Part shown: positions 37,766 to 47,915 of the stretch, piece by piece
Layout of the letters: every line of letters begins with the position of its first letter
Position numbering within the stretch: the stretch's first letter is position 1
NCBI RefSeq assembly: GCF_000969415.1
Contig: NZ_JZEX01000192.1
Span: 1 to 64,000, forward strand
Direction: 5' to 3'
Source: Devosia geojensis
GTDB lineage: Bacteria > Pseudomonadota > Alphaproteobacteria > Rhizobiales > Devosiaceae
Length of the DNA: 64,000 bases
The notes under the pieces: model-generated
Databases searched by the model: none
What the model was told of the DNA's origin: nothing
What the model saw: the letters and a program-made list of their open reading frames with translations, nothing else
Position numbers and translations under genes: made by a program

Positions 37766-38098
37766 GATGCGCGCGTGATGAAATCTGCGTGAATTTACAG
37801 GCTGTTAAGCAAACCGGGCATCCGGGATGCCTCAATCGGAATCACGATCTGCACATGGATTAGGCAATCTGCGCACGTCGTGAGCAATAATATGGCAGTC
37901 TTGTGACAGCCGTTTTGCTGGGCTTGCAAGTCCGGCCGGCGGCGATGCCGCGCGGGCGCCGGTCTTGCAAGGGGTGTGCAGCCCATGCCGGTTTGCGAGT
38001 GGGAAGCCTCTGTGGCGGGCCAAGAGGGAGCACAGGCTGCACGCCGCTTGCAAGAAGCGGGGTGGCGGCCCGGCCGGAGCCGGACCGCCGGATTCACC
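37766..38098. other. Intergenic region between the two glnK-amtB units
   Basis: No gene is supported. Beyond the sigma-54-like site the stretch holds a perfect 7-bp inverted repeat GGCATCC-g-GGATGCC (37817-37831) and AT-rich bases around 37880-37900, where an NtrC-type enhancer would be expected, but no consensus TGCACC-N5-GGTGCA was found. The right end carries the terminator for the second amtB. Confidence 0.5.
38064..38089 (-). terminator. Hairpin terminator after the second amtB
   Basis: On the minus strand GGCGGTCCGGC pairs with GCCGGGCCGCC (11 bp, one G-U, 4-base loop), 10 bases after the amtB stop at 38099. The following sequence has only scattered Ts, so termination may be partial and allow some read-through into the first unit. 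Confidence 0.5.
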
Positions 38099-39481
38099 TC
38101 AAGAGAACTCGGGATAGGCCTCGACGCCCACTTCCGCCTTATCGAGCCCCAGCGCCTCGTCTTCCTCGCTCGGGCGCAGGCCGATGACCGTCTTGATGAC
38201 GAACCAGACCGCGAAGGAGACGATGAAGACGAAGAGGCCGACGATGACGATGGAGGCGAGCTGGCCCCAGAGGGTCGCGTCGGGATTGGTGAAGACCACC
38301 GCGATGGTGCCCCAGATGCCAGCGAAGAGGTGCACGGGGATCGCGCCCACCACGTCGTCGATCCTGAACCTGTCGAGCAGCGGAACCGTCAGCACCACGA
38401 TGAGGCCGCCGACCGCGCCGATGAGGCTGGCGGTGCCGAGCCCCGGCATCAGCGGCTCGGCGGTGACCGAGACGAGCCCGGCGAGCGCCCCGTTGATGAC
38501 GAAGGTCAGGTCAACCTTCTTGTAGATGATCTGGGTGAGGATCATCGCGGCCAGGGCCCCGCCGACGGCGCCGGCATTGGTGTTGGCCATGATGCGCCCG
38601 ACATCCGAGACGTCGCCAACGGTGCCCATGGCGAGCTGGGAGGCGCCGTTGAAGCCGAACCAGCCGAGCCAGAGGATGAACATGCCGAGCGTGGCCAGCG
38701 GCATCGAGGAACCGGGCATGGCGTTGACGGTGCCGTCGGCGTTGTACTTGCCCTTGCGCGCGCCGAGCAGGATGGCGCCGGCGAGCGCCGCCCAGCCGCC
38801 GACCGAGTGCACGACCGTCGAGCCGGCGAAGTCGAGGAAGCCGAACTGCGTGTCGAGGAAGCCGCCGCCCCACTTCCAGGAGGCCTGGATCGGGTAGATC
38901 AGCGCCGTCAGCACGACGGTGAAGACCAGGAACGGCCAGATCCTGATGCGCTCGGCGAGCGTGCCCGAGACGATCGAGGCGGCCGTGGCGCAGAACATCA
39001 CCTGGAAGAAGAAGTCGGCGCTGGTGGCCGCATAGGAGATGTCGGCCACCTCGCCGGTGCCCACGCCCACCGCTTCCAGAGCAGCGATGGCGAACGCGCC
39101 CAGATACCCGCCGGTCTCGTCCGAGCCGATGGCCCAGGCCCCCAGCGGATACATGAGGTTGTAGCCGATGAGGTAGTACATGATGCAGGCGATGGAAAAG
39201 AGCGAGATGTTCTTCAAAAGCTGCATGGAGACGTTCTTGGTGCGCACCATGCCGGATTCGACCATGGCGAAGCCCGCGGCCATCCAGAACACCAGGAAAC
39301 CGCCGATCAGCATCAGCAGCGAATTGAGGATGAAGACCATTTCATCGGGAAAGCCGGGAGCGGCGGCGGCCTCGGCGGCTTCGCCGGCGACCTCTGCGTC
39401 CTGGGCGAGGACCGGGAGCGCCAGGAGCAGCGATGCGGCGGCCGCAGTCCCGAGCAGTTTGATGGGCTTGATGTCCCTCAT
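38099..39481 (-). CDS. amtB: Ammonium transporter AmtB (second unit, divergent subtype)
   Basis: A 460-residue ammonium transporter with signal peptide MRDIKPIKLLGTAAAASLLL ending near VLAQ. Pore histidines are in FAGSTVVHSVGGWAALAGAI and GAIPVHLFAGIWGTI, a pattern different from the neighbouring AmtB (GGTVVHINSG and GIHGVGG), so it belongs to another subgroup rather than being a recent copy. The N-terminal MVESGMVRTKNVSMQ corresponds to helix I-II. It follows the second glnK by 35 bases. Confidence 0.93.
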   Translation of the reverse strand: MRDIKPIKLLGTAAAASLLLALPVLAQDAEVAGEAAEAAAAPGFPDEMVFILNSLLMLIGGFLVFWMAAGFAMVESGMVRTKNVSMQLLKNISLFSIACIMYYLIGYNLMYPLGAWAIGSDETGGYLGAFAIAALEAVGVGTGEVADISYAATSADFFFQVMFCATAASIVSGTLAERIRIWPFLVFTVVLTALIYPIQASWKWGGGFLDTQFGFLDFAGSTVVHSVGGWAALAGAILLGARKGKYNADGTVNAMPGSSMPLATLGMFILWLGWFGFNGASQLAMGTVGDVSDVGRIMANTNAGAVGGALAAMILTQIIYKKVDLTFVINGALAGLVSVTAEPLMPGLGTASLIGAVGGLIVVLTVPLLDRFRIDDVVGAIPVHLFAGIWGTIAVVFTNPDATLWGQLASIVIVGLFVFIVSFAVWFVIKTVIGLRPSEEDEALGLDKAEVGVEAYPEFS

Positions 39482-39516
39482 TGTCGTTTAATCCCCCATA
39501 AAAAAGAGCTGTGTTT

Positions 39517-39855
39517 CTAGAGCGCGGCGGCGCCGGTCTCACCCGTGCGGATGCGGGTGACGGCCAGCAGGTCGAGGATGAAGATCTTGCCGTCGCCGAT
39601 GCGCCCGGTCTGGGCGCTCTCGCGGATGGCGAACGCCACCGCGTCGGCCTGGCCGTCGTCGACGGCGATCTCGACCTTGAGCTTGGGCAGGAAGTGCACG
39701 GCATATTCCGTGCCGCGATAGATCTCGGAATGACCCTTCTGGCGGCCATATCCCTTGACCTCGGTCACGGTCATGCCGTGGACGTCGAGCGAGTTGAGGG
39801 CCTGGCGGACCTCCTCGAGCCGCGACGGCTTGATGATTGCAACCACCAGCTTCAT
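39517..39855 (-). CDS. glnK: P-II nitrogen regulatory protein GlnK (second unit)
   Basis: A 112-residue P-II protein very similar to the first GlnK. T-loop KGYGRQKGHSEIYRGTEYAV retains Tyr51; differences cluster in VDDGQADAVAFAIRESAQTG (about residues 74-93) and the C-terminus. It heads the second glnK-amtB unit and has its own sigma-54-like promoter 40 bases upstream. Two P-II proteins matched to two transporter subtypes suggest separate plugging partners. Confidence 0.96.
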   Translation of the reverse strand: MKLVVAIIKPSRLEEVRQALNSLDVHGMTVTEVKGYGRQKGHSEIYRGTEYAVHFLPKLKVEIAVDDGQADAVAFAIRESAQTGRIGDGKIFILDLLAVTRIRTGETGAAAL

Positions 39856-39894
39856 GGATGCTCCTTTCTCAGCACATGCGATGACATGACTGAC

Positions 39895-39909
39895 TCAAGT
39901 CGCGTGCCA
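39895..39909 (-). promoter_or_regulatory. Sigma-54-like promoter of the second glnK-amtB unit
   Basis: TGGCAC-GCGAC-TTGA on the minus strand, followed by GTC as in the first unit. Identity of the conserved bases and of the variant A at -12 in both promoters argues that the variant is functional. Confidence 0.6.
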
Positions 39910-40136
39910 AACTGCCGCCATAATCGACAACATGCTGATTCTTTTAGGAAAATTGGATCGAGATGTGCGCCGCGCCGCCGTTGCGCAACCGATGGGCGGC
40001 AACTTGCCGCCAAAATAACCAGCAACATTGCGATATTGACCACGAATTGAGCACTATTTCGGCGCGGCGTTGTGGCGGCTGGACTTTGCGCCGCCGGCGC
40101 GGGATTCTTGCCCGAACGAGACAGCGAGGCGCGACG

Positions 40137-41369
40137 ATGGCCCAGGCACAGGACGACATCCAGCGGTACGACATCCTGATCGTGGGCGGCGGGCCGGCAG
40201 GGCTGACGCTGGCGCTGGCCTTCGCGCGGTTCTTATCGGGCGCACACATCGGCCTCGTCGAGCGGCGGGCGCTCTCGGTGCCGAGGGACAGCCGGGCGAG
40301 CGCCATCGCCGCCGGGGTCAGGCGCATCTTCGAGACGCTCGGGATCTGGTCGCAGATGGAAGCCGCCGCCCAGCCGATCCGGGCGATGAAGATCACCGAT
40401 TCGGGCACGGGCGACATCGCCCGGCCCCTGTTCCTAGATTTCGAGGGCGACGTGGCACCCGGCGAGCCTTTCGCCCACATGGTGCCCAATACGACGATGG
40501 CAGAGGTGCTGCTGGAGGCGATCGAGGGCCGGATCGAGGTCATCGCGCCGGCCGAGGTCGCCGGCTTCGTCGTCGAGGGGAACCTCGCGCGGTTGCGGCT
40601 CGCCGACGCACGGCTCCTCGCCGCTCCGCTGATTGCCGCGGCCGACGGGGCGCAGTCGGGCCTGCGCACCATGGCCGGCATCTCCACCGTCGGCTACGAC
40701 TACCACCAGGCTGGGATCGTCACCACCATCGGCCACGAGCTCGACCACGAGGGCGTCGCCTACGAGCACTTCCGGCCGGCCGGCCCCTTCGCCAGCCTGC
40801 CGCTCCCCGGCAAGCGCTCCTCGCTCGTCTGGACCGAGAGCACCACCGAGGCGGCGCGGCTGACCACCCTCGATCCCGAGGCGCTCGCCCGCGAGATCGA
40901 GGCGGCGATGGGCTCGACCCTCGGCGCCGTCACCATCGAGGAGCGGGTGCAGAGCTTTCCGCTGCGCCTGCAGATCGCCCGCCAGTTCGCCGGCGAGCGG
41001 CTGGCGCTCATCGGCGACGCGGCCCATGTCATCCACCCGATTGCCGGCCAGGGGCTCAATCTCGGCCTCAAGGACGTGGCCGCGCTCGCAGAAGCGGCGA
41101 TCGAGGCGATGCGGCTGGGGATGGACCCGGGCGCTCCCGACGTGCTCGATCGCTACCAGCGCTGGCGCCGGTTCGACACGGCGCAGATGGCGCTGGTGAC
41201 CGACGGCATGAACCGGCTGTTTTCCAACGACATCGCCCCGGTACGGGCGTTGCGCGACGTCGGTCTCGGCCTCGTCGACCGCGCCGGACCGGTCAAGAAC
41301 GCGATGATCCGCGTCGCCGCCGGCGTTTCGGCAAGCGGCCCGCGGCTGCTGCGCGGCCACCCGATCTGA
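40137..41369 (+). CDS. UbiH/UbiF/COQ6-type FAD hydroxylase
   Basis: A 410-residue class A flavoprotein monooxygenase of the ubiquinone-biosynthesis group. The FAD motif is DILIVGGGPAGLTLALAFAR near the start, the DG segment reads AAADGAQSGLRTMAG near residue 165, and the GD motif RLALIGDAAHVIHPIAGQGL is near residue 290, followed by NLGLKDVAALAE, typical of UbiH/UbiF. It probably hydroxylates the ring of a ubiquinone precursor; which position cannot be decided from sequence. ATG at 40137 is used since MAQAQDDIQRYDILIVGGG starts the domain. Confidence 0.87.
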   Translation: MAQAQDDIQRYDILIVGGGPAGLTLALAFARFLSGAHIGLVERRALSVPRDSRASAIAAGVRRIFETLGIWSQMEAAAQPIRAMKITDSGTGDIARPLFLDFEGDVAPGEPFAHMVPNTTMAEVLLEAIEGRIEVIAPAEVAGFVVEGNLARLRLADARLLAAPLIAAADGAQSGLRTMAGISTVGYDYHQAGIVTTIGHELDHEGVAYEHFRPAGPFASLPLPGKRSSLVWTESTTEAARLTTLDPEALAREIEAAMGSTLGAVTIEERVQSFPLRLQIARQFAGERLALIGDAAHVIHPIAGQGLNLGLKDVAALAEAAIEAMRLGMDPGAPDVLDRYQRWRRFDTAQMALVTDGMNRLFSNDIAPVRALRDVGLGLVDRAGPVKNAMIRVAAGVSASGPRLLRGHPI

Positions 41370-41414
41370 TTGCCGCTCACCACTTCATTGCCGCTTGACA
41401 AAGCGCGTGTTCTA

Positions 41415-41432
41415 TATAACAATATAGTTATA
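41415..41432. promoter_or_regulatory. ArsR operator-like palindrome
   Basis: TATAAC-AATATA-GTTATA is a perfect 6-bp inverted repeat in an AT-rich patch 19 bases before the ArsR start, which also contains -10-like TATAAC/TATAGT. Autoregulation by the downstream ArsR protein is likely. Confidence 0.55.
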
Positions 41433-41450
41433 GAATGTTCAGGTTATGAA

Positions 41451-41804
41451 ATGACCGAGTCCGAACGCCTCGACGCCACCTTCACCGCCCTCGCCGACCC
41501 GACCCGCCGGGCGATCCTCGCCCGGCTGATCGAGGGAGAGGCTTCGGTGATGGAGCTGGCCGAACCCTTCGCCATGAGCCAGCCGGCGATTTCCAAGCAC
41601 CTGAAGATGCTGGAGCGCGCCGGGCTCATCTCGCGCGGGCGCGACGCGCAGCGCCGCCCCTGCCGCATCGAGGGCGAGGCCCTGAAGGCCGCGACCGGCT
41701 GGCTCGAACAGTACCGCAAGGTCTGGGAAGGCAATTTTCGCCGTCTGGACGCTCTGCTGGACGATCTTCAGTCGACCGCCGGCCGGCCCGAGCGCGACAA
41801 CTGA
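41451..41804 (+). CDS. ArsR/SmtB family transcriptional regulator
   Basis: A 117-residue winged-helix regulator. DATFTALADPTRRAILARLI and the recognition segment VMELAEPFAMSQPAISKHLK (about residues 34-53), then MLERAGLISRGRDAQRRP, are characteristic. No CxC metal motif is present in the recognition helix, so it is likely of the non-metal subgroup that is typically paired with an SRPBCC/AHSA1 gene, as here. ATG at 41451 is preferred since upstream residues are not conserved. The palindrome just before is its probable operator. Confidence 0.9.
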   Translation: MTESERLDATFTALADPTRRAILARLIEGEASVMELAEPFAMSQPAISKHLKMLERAGLISRGRDAQRRPCRIEGEALKAATGWLEQYRKVWEGNFRRLDALLDDLQSTAGRPERDN

Positions 41805-41826
41805 GAACAGCACCGAGGAGGCAACG

Positions 41827-42321
41827 ATGCCGAGCAAACTGGAAGTACGGGCAGACGGCGAGAGCGCCGTGGTGATCGAACGCAGCTTCGCGGCGCCGCC
41901 TGAGCTGGTCTTCGACTGCTGGACCAAGCCGCAATTCGTCAAGCAATGGCTGACCGGCCCCGACGGCTGGCGCTTCACGGTCTGCGAGATCGACCTCAGG
42001 GTCGGCGGGCAATACCGCTATGTCTGGCAGAACACGCAAGGGGTCAGCATGGGCATGACCGGGACGCTCAAGGAAATCGTGCGCCCGGAAAAACTCGTTT
42101 CGAGCGAGATCTTCGACGAGGACTGGACGGGCGGCGAAGCGCTGGTCACCGCGGTGTTCTCGCGCGAAGACGGAGGCACCAGGGTCACGCAGACCGTCCT
42201 CTATTCCTCGGCCCAGGCCCGCGAAGGCGCGCTCGCCAGCGGCATGACCGAGGGCATGGAGGCCGGCTACCAGCGGCTCGACCGCGTGTTGGAGGGACTG
42301 ACGACGCAGAAGGCGTCGTAG
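41827..42321 (+). CDS. SRPBCC (AHSA1-like) family protein
   Basis: A 164-residue START-like domain of the AHSA1 type, cytoplasmic. The beginning VVIERSFAAPPELVFDCWTKPQFVKQWL holds the helix before the binding groove, and the glycine-rich GGQYRYVWQNTQG and RPEKLVSSEIFDEDW strands follow. The C-terminal helix ASGMTEGMEAGYQRLDRVL closes the groove. These proteins bind hydrophobic ligands; identity unknown. It follows the ArsR gene by 22 bases, a common pairing. Confidence 0.88.
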   Translation: MPSKLEVRADGESAVVIERSFAAPPELVFDCWTKPQFVKQWLTGPDGWRFTVCEIDLRVGGQYRYVWQNTQGVSMGMTGTLKEIVRPEKLVSSEIFDEDWTGGEALVTAVFSREDGGTRVTQTVLYSSAQAREGALASGMTEGMEAGYQRLDRVLEGLTTQKAS

Positions 42322-42366
42322 CCCTCGTCATTCAAATCGGATTTCATCGCATCAAGGGAGGGTGCC

Positions 42367-42909
42367 ATGGATCGACTTGCCCTGAGGACTGCGGCGGCCG
42401 TCGCGTTCTGCCTTACCGGCGCCACCACGGCGCAGGAGACGCACGACCTCGAGATCACCCGCGAGTTCGAAGCGCCCGTCGAGGCGGTATGGAACGCGTG
42501 GAGCGACGGCGATGCCGTCAGGGCCTGGTGGGGACCGCGGGGCTTCACCGTTCCGGTGGCGCAGATGGACTTCCGCATCGGCGGCACCTCGCTCGTCTGC
42601 ATGCGCCCGCCACAGGGACCAGACCTCTGCAACAGCTGGACTTACAGCCAGATCGTGCCCCATGAGCGGATCGCGTTCGACCTCGATTTCGTCGATGTCG
42701 AGGGCGAGCCCGTCGATCCCGCCGCCATCGGCCTGCCGCCCGATATCCCCGACGTCGTGCCGCACCTCGTCACCTTCGAGGCGACGGACACCGGCGGCAC
42801 GCGCATGAGCGTGCTCGAAAAGGGCTACGGGTCGGCCAAGACCGTCGAGATGTCGCGCATGGGGCTCGAGCAAGTGCTCGACAAGATGGCCGCCTACCTC
42901 GCGGAGTAG
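42367..42909 (+). CDS. SRPBCC family protein with an export signal
   Basis: A 180-residue second SRPBCC domain: LEITREFEAPVEAVWNAWSD near residues 29-48, GGTSLVCMRPPQG and KGYGSAKTVEMSRMGLEQVL at the end. Unlike its neighbour it starts MDRLALRTAAAVAFCLTGATTAQ, which reads as a signal peptide cleaved before ETHD. AHSA1-like domains are normally cytoplasmic, so export would be unusual. A single cysteine pair (VCMRPP, DLCNSW) could form a disulfide in the periplasm. It follows copy 1 by 45 bases. Confidence 0.82.
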   Translation: MDRLALRTAAAVAFCLTGATTAQETHDLEITREFEAPVEAVWNAWSDGDAVRAWWGPRGFTVPVAQMDFRIGGTSLVCMRPPQGPDLCNSWTYSQIVPHERIAFDLDFVDVEGEPVDPAAIGLPPDIPDVVPHLVTFEATDTGGTRMSVLEKGYGSAKTVEMSRMGLEQVLDKMAAYLAE

Positions 42910-42912
42910 CCG

Positions 42913-43644
42913 ATGAGCGATCCGACGCCGACCGCCGAGGCCTTCATCGCCGCCCTCTGGGCCAACCAGTCCGACGCGGAGCTGAAGAAGATCGCCCGCT
43001 ATTTCAAGGCGGGACCCGGCGACTATGGCGAGGGCGACCGCTTCATCGGCGTGCGCATGGGAACCGTCTTCGAGCTGGCCAAGGCACACATCGCCATGCC
43101 CCTCGGCGAGATCGAGGAGCTCCTCGACAGCGACATCCATGAGGCGCGGGCCGGCGCCGTCTCGATCATGGCCAGGAAGGCGGCGGCGAAAAAGACCGGC
43201 GAGGAGGGGCGGCGCGAACTCTTTGAGCTCTACCTGCGCCGGCACGAGCGCATCAACAACTGGGACCTCGTCGACCTCGGCGCCTGGAACGTCGTCGGGC
43301 GCTATCTCGCCGACAAGCCGCGCGACGTGCTCTACCAGCTGGCGCGTTCGCAAAACCTCTGGGAGCGACGCACGGCGATCCTTGCGACCCTGCATTTCGT
43401 CAAGCAGGGCGAAGCAGACGATGCGCTGGCGCTGGCCGAACGTCTCCTCGCCGATGAGGAAGACCTCATCCACAAGGCCGTCGGCGGCGTGCTGCGCGCG
43501 CTCACCGGCAAGCACCGCGAGCGGCTGACGGCCTTCCTTGAGCGGCATGCGCCCACCATGCCGCGCGTGATGCTGCGCTACGCGATCGAGCACTTCCCGC
43601 CCGAGGAGCGGGCGCACTACATGGGGTTGAAGAAGAAGCCCTAA
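42913..43644 (+). CDS. DNA alkylation repair protein (AlkD-like)
   Basis: A 243-residue all-helical HEAT-like repeat protein of the AlkD family of DNA glycosylases, which excise alkylated bases. The N-terminus KKIARYFKAGPGDYGEGDRF and IGVRMGTVFELAKAHIAM are typical, and the catalytic region INNWDLVDLGAWNVVGRYL (about residues 115-133) includes the Trp and Asp that contact the lesion. Later LWERRTAILATLHFVKQGE is the conserved DNA-binding Arg repeat. It begins 3 bases after the exported SRPBCC gene. Its TAA overlaps the convergent Trm112 stop. Confidence 0.9.
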   Translation: MSDPTPTAEAFIAALWANQSDAELKKIARYFKAGPGDYGEGDRFIGVRMGTVFELAKAHIAMPLGEIEELLDSDIHEARAGAVSIMARKAAAKKTGEEGRRELFELYLRRHERINNWDLVDLGAWNVVGRYLADKPRDVLYQLARSQNLWERRTAILATLHFVKQGEADDALALAERLLADEEDLIHKAVGGVLRALTGKHRERLTAFLERHAPTMPRVMLRYAIEHFPPEERAHYMGLKKKP

Positions 43645-43850
43645 AGCACCGTCTTGATCTCGTCCGGATCGAAGCTTCTCGCCTCGTCGAGGCTGAGCAT
43701 CGGCACGCCCTGGCGGATGGGGAAGGCGAGGCGCGCGGCGATCGAGATGAGCTCGCTGCCGTCCGGGGAAAGCGTCAGCCGCGTCTTGGTCAGCGGACAG
43801 ACCAGTATTTCGAGGGTGCGGACGTCGACGACGTGGCGCGGCTCGGTCAT
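43641..43850 (-). CDS. Trm112 family protein
   Basis: A 69-residue protein of the Trm112 family, small zinc-ribbon-like partners that activate methyltransferases. LEILVCPLTKTRLTLSPDG and LAFPIRQGVPMLSLDEARSF are the conserved blocks; the second CxxC pair of classical Trm112 is absent, as in many bacterial members. It is on the minus strand with LonSSB and CnoX genes just upstream, and shares its last bases with the convergent AlkD gene (the four bases CTAA serve both stops). Confidence 0.86.
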   Translation of the reverse strand: MTEPRHVVDVRTLEILVCPLTKTRLTLSPDGSELISIAARLAFPIRQGVPMLSLDEARSFDPDEIKTVL

Positions 43851-43867
43851 CGCCTCCGGCTCCCCTG

Positions 43868-44536
43868 TCAGTTGAGCGGCGCCCCGCCCCCGGCGCCGCC
43901 GCGATGCATCTCGTATTCGGTCATGGCGATGAGCGTCTCGGCGCGATCGAGGAGGGATGGCGCCTCCAGCAGCACCTGCTTTTCGGCCGCCCCATAGGGC
44001 GAAACCATGCAGCAGAAATTGACGAGGTCGGCGGTGCCGGTGCGCTCGATCTCGTCCCAGTTGAGCTCGATATTGGCGAACTCGGCATAGTCGCGCATCA
44101 TCTTGACGAAGCGCTCGCGGTCGACCTCCTCCTCGCCGTGGTCGCGCACGAAATCGCTGGCGAAGGGCGTGGTGTCGATGACGCATTGCCGGAAGGGCGT
44201 CATCACGGTGAGCTCGGATTTCAGCATGAACCGCGTGATGCCCTCGAGGATGATGAAGTAGCGCCCTTCCCCGTTCTCCTCGAAATGCGTCAGGCGCCCG
44301 AGGCACCCGATCTTCTGCAGGGGCGCGCGGCCCGGCGGGCTTTCGAGCGAGGTGTCCTCGGGCTGGATGAGGCCGACGAGCCGGTCGCCGCGCAGCGCCG
44401 CGTCGACCATCTCGACATAGCGCGGCTCGAAGATGTTGAGCGGCCGGTGCGAGAAAGGCAGCAACAGGGCTCCGCTCAGTGGGAAGACCGGAACGGAATT
44501 GGGAACATCGAGGGGCGAAACGGGGCGCTTGAGCAT
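43868..44536 (-). CDS. LON substrate-binding-domain protein
   Basis: A 222-residue protein made of the Lon N-terminal (PUA-like) domain alone, without ATPase or protease parts. VPNSVPVFPLSGALLLPFSH opens the domain and PLNIFEPRYVEMVDAAL follows, as in Lon; GCLGRLTHFEENGEGRYFII is the central strand. Function is probably substrate binding or adaptor-like. ATG at 44536 (MLKRPVSPLD) is chosen because the domain starts there. It lies between cnoX (54 bases) and the Trm112 gene (17 bases). Confidence 0.87.
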   Translation of the reverse strand: MLKRPVSPLDVPNSVPVFPLSGALLLPFSHRPLNIFEPRYVEMVDAALRGDRLVGLIQPEDTSLESPPGRAPLQKIGCLGRLTHFEENGEGRYFIILEGITRFMLKSELTVMTPFRQCVIDTTPFASDFVRDHGEEEVDRERFVKMMRDYAEFANIELNWDEIERTGTADLVNFCCMVSPYGAAEKQVLLEAPSLLDRAETLIAMTEYEMHRGGAGGGAPLN

Positions 44537-44590
44537 GGCTTTTACTGGTCTGTGAGCCCGGCCAACGGCCGGGCCCGTCATTGTACCTAG

Positions 44591-45535
44591 TTAGGAAAAG
44601 AGTGCGGCGGAAAGCAGCCGACGGCCCCTGACGGTCGCCGGGTCCTTGGGACCCCAGGCCTCGAAGAGCTCGATGAGCTTCCTGCGCGCCCCGTCCTCGT
44701 TCCAGGCGCGGTCGCGTTTCATCAGCGCCACCAACGCCTCGGCGGCGGCGAGCCGGTCGCCCTGCGCGTTGAGCACGACCGCGAGGTCGAAGCGGGCCTG
44801 GTGATCGTCCGGATCGGCGTCGAGCCGCGCCTTGAGGCCATCGGCTTCGCCGAGGCCGGCAGCCTCGGTCAGGAGCTTGAGGGACCCGGCGAGCGCGGCA
44901 TAATCGTCGCCGGTGCGGGCCTCCTCGGGGATCATGTCGAAGGTCGCCTGCGCCTGTTCGCTCTCGCCGGCAGCGAGGTAGACCTTGGCAAGGCCGATGA
45001 GCGCGGCGGCGTGCGTCGGCTCGCGCTGCAAGACGAGGCCGAAGATCTGGGCGGCGCGCGACAGGTCCCCCTGACCGAGCGCTTCGTTGGCGGCCGCCAG
45101 CGCCTCGCCGATCTGCTCCTCGAGCGAGCCCGCCTGCGGCTGCGGGGCGGGAGCGGCGGCGATGACGCGGTCGGCGAAGCGCCGCACCTCGCTCTCGGGC
45201 ATGGCGCCCATGAACGCGTCCACGGGCCGCCCGCCGGCGAAGGCGAAGACGGCGGGGATCGACTGGATGCCGAGTTGACCGGCGATGGCCGGATTCTCGT
45301 CGATGTTGATCTTGACGAGGCGGATTTTGCCGGCCTTCTCGTTGACGACCTTCTCGAGGGCGGGGGTCAACTGCCGGCAGGGGCCGCACCAGGGCGCCCA
45401 GAAATCGACAAGCACCGGCGCCTCGAGCGAAGCGTCGATCACATCGGCCTTAAAGGCGCGGTCCGACGAATCCGTGACGAAGCCGCCGGCCGGTTGCGTT
45501 GCCTCTGCGGGGGAGCCATTGAGGGTGATGGTCAT
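44591..45535 (-). CDS. cnoX: Chaperedoxin CnoX (thioredoxin-TPR protein)
   Basis: A 314-residue protein with an N-terminal thioredoxin domain (about residues 20-130) and a helical TPR-like half. The active site WAPWCGPC (Cys50-Cys53) is intact, unlike E. coli CnoX, whose site is inactive, so a true reductase activity is possible. TPR region includes LGQGDLSRAAQIFGLVLQRE and HAAALIGLAKVYLAAGES. It is a holdase that protects unfolded proteins during oxidative stress and hands them to GroEL or DnaK. It heads the minus-strand CnoX-LonSSB-Trm112 set. Confidence 0.9.
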   Translation of the reverse strand: MTITLNGSPAEATQPAGGFVTDSSDRAFKADVIDASLEAPVLVDFWAPWCGPCRQLTPALEKVVNEKAGKIRLVKINIDENPAIAGQLGIQSIPAVFAFAGGRPVDAFMGAMPESEVRRFADRVIAAAPAPQPQAGSLEEQIGEALAAANEALGQGDLSRAAQIFGLVLQREPTHAAALIGLAKVYLAAGESEQAQATFDMIPEEARTGDDYAALAGSLKLLTEAAGLGEADGLKARLDADPDDHQARFDLAVVLNAQGDRLAAAEALVALMKRDRAWNEDGARRKLIELFEAWGPKDPATVRGRRLLSAALFS

Positions 45536-45720
45536 CGAAAAAGGGCCTTCGTGCGTTCTTGTTTAGAATGCTTATAGCTCTTCTTGCGCCGCAAAGCAGG
45601 CACCTGGCAACCCTCATGGGGAACGAAGCCGCAAGGCGCCAAAATATGGGTTGCAATCGAGCTTTCGATTGGGCATATAGGCGCGCGTCGCGGTGCCAAC
45701 AAGCGCCGGGGGCATGGAGC

Positions 45721-45795
45721 GCGGGTGTAGCTCAGGGGTAGAGCATAACCTTGCCAAGGTTAGGGTCGTGGGTTCGAATCCCATCGCCCGCTCCA
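45721..45795 (+). tRNA. tRNA-Gly (anticodon GCC)
   Basis: A 75-base cloverleaf with encoded CCA. Acceptor GCGGGTG pairs with CGCCCGC (one G-U); D arm TAGCTCAGGGGTAGAGCA; anticodon arm CCTTGCCAAGG with anticodon GCC; T arm GTGGGTTCGAATCCCAT; discriminator T. The 3' end lies next to the accessory catabolic region, but no second copy of the tRNA 3' end (a possible attachment repeat) was found in the window. Confidence 0.97.
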
Positions 45796-45825
45796 AATAT
45801 CAAGGCTCGGCAAAGCCTCGATGAC

Positions 45826-45850
45826 AAAAGGGCCGCAAGGGCCTTTTTTG
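45826..45850 (+). terminator. Terminator of tRNA-Gly
   Basis: AAAAGG-CC/GG-CCTTTT around GCAA, with one mismatch, followed by TTTTTT (45844-45849). It lies 30 bases after the tRNA. Confidence 0.75.
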
Positions 45851-46109
45851 CTTTTCAGACATCGTCGGAATGCTGCGGTTGGAGGCTCTAGTCCATTCTG
45901 GTTCCGCGCAGCCCTAACGCAGCACCTGCCGGTCGATACTGACTTGCCACCTCCAGTGGTAGGCTTACGCATCAGGATTCCCTTCCGCTTCCCGGATTAT
46001 CGCATCGGCCCCGATCGCTCTGCTGACGAGGATGAATTCAGCCGCGTCCAGGCGGCATGCCAGGGCCGGCACGGGCGCGCCGGAAGCTCGCGGCATGACG
46101 CCGGGCGCC

Positions 46110-47915
<1,806 letters not shown>

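Noticed and set aside
45796-46109. Attachment-site repeat of the tRNA-Gly 3' end
   Set aside because: No second copy of the T-arm/acceptor sequence was found in the window.
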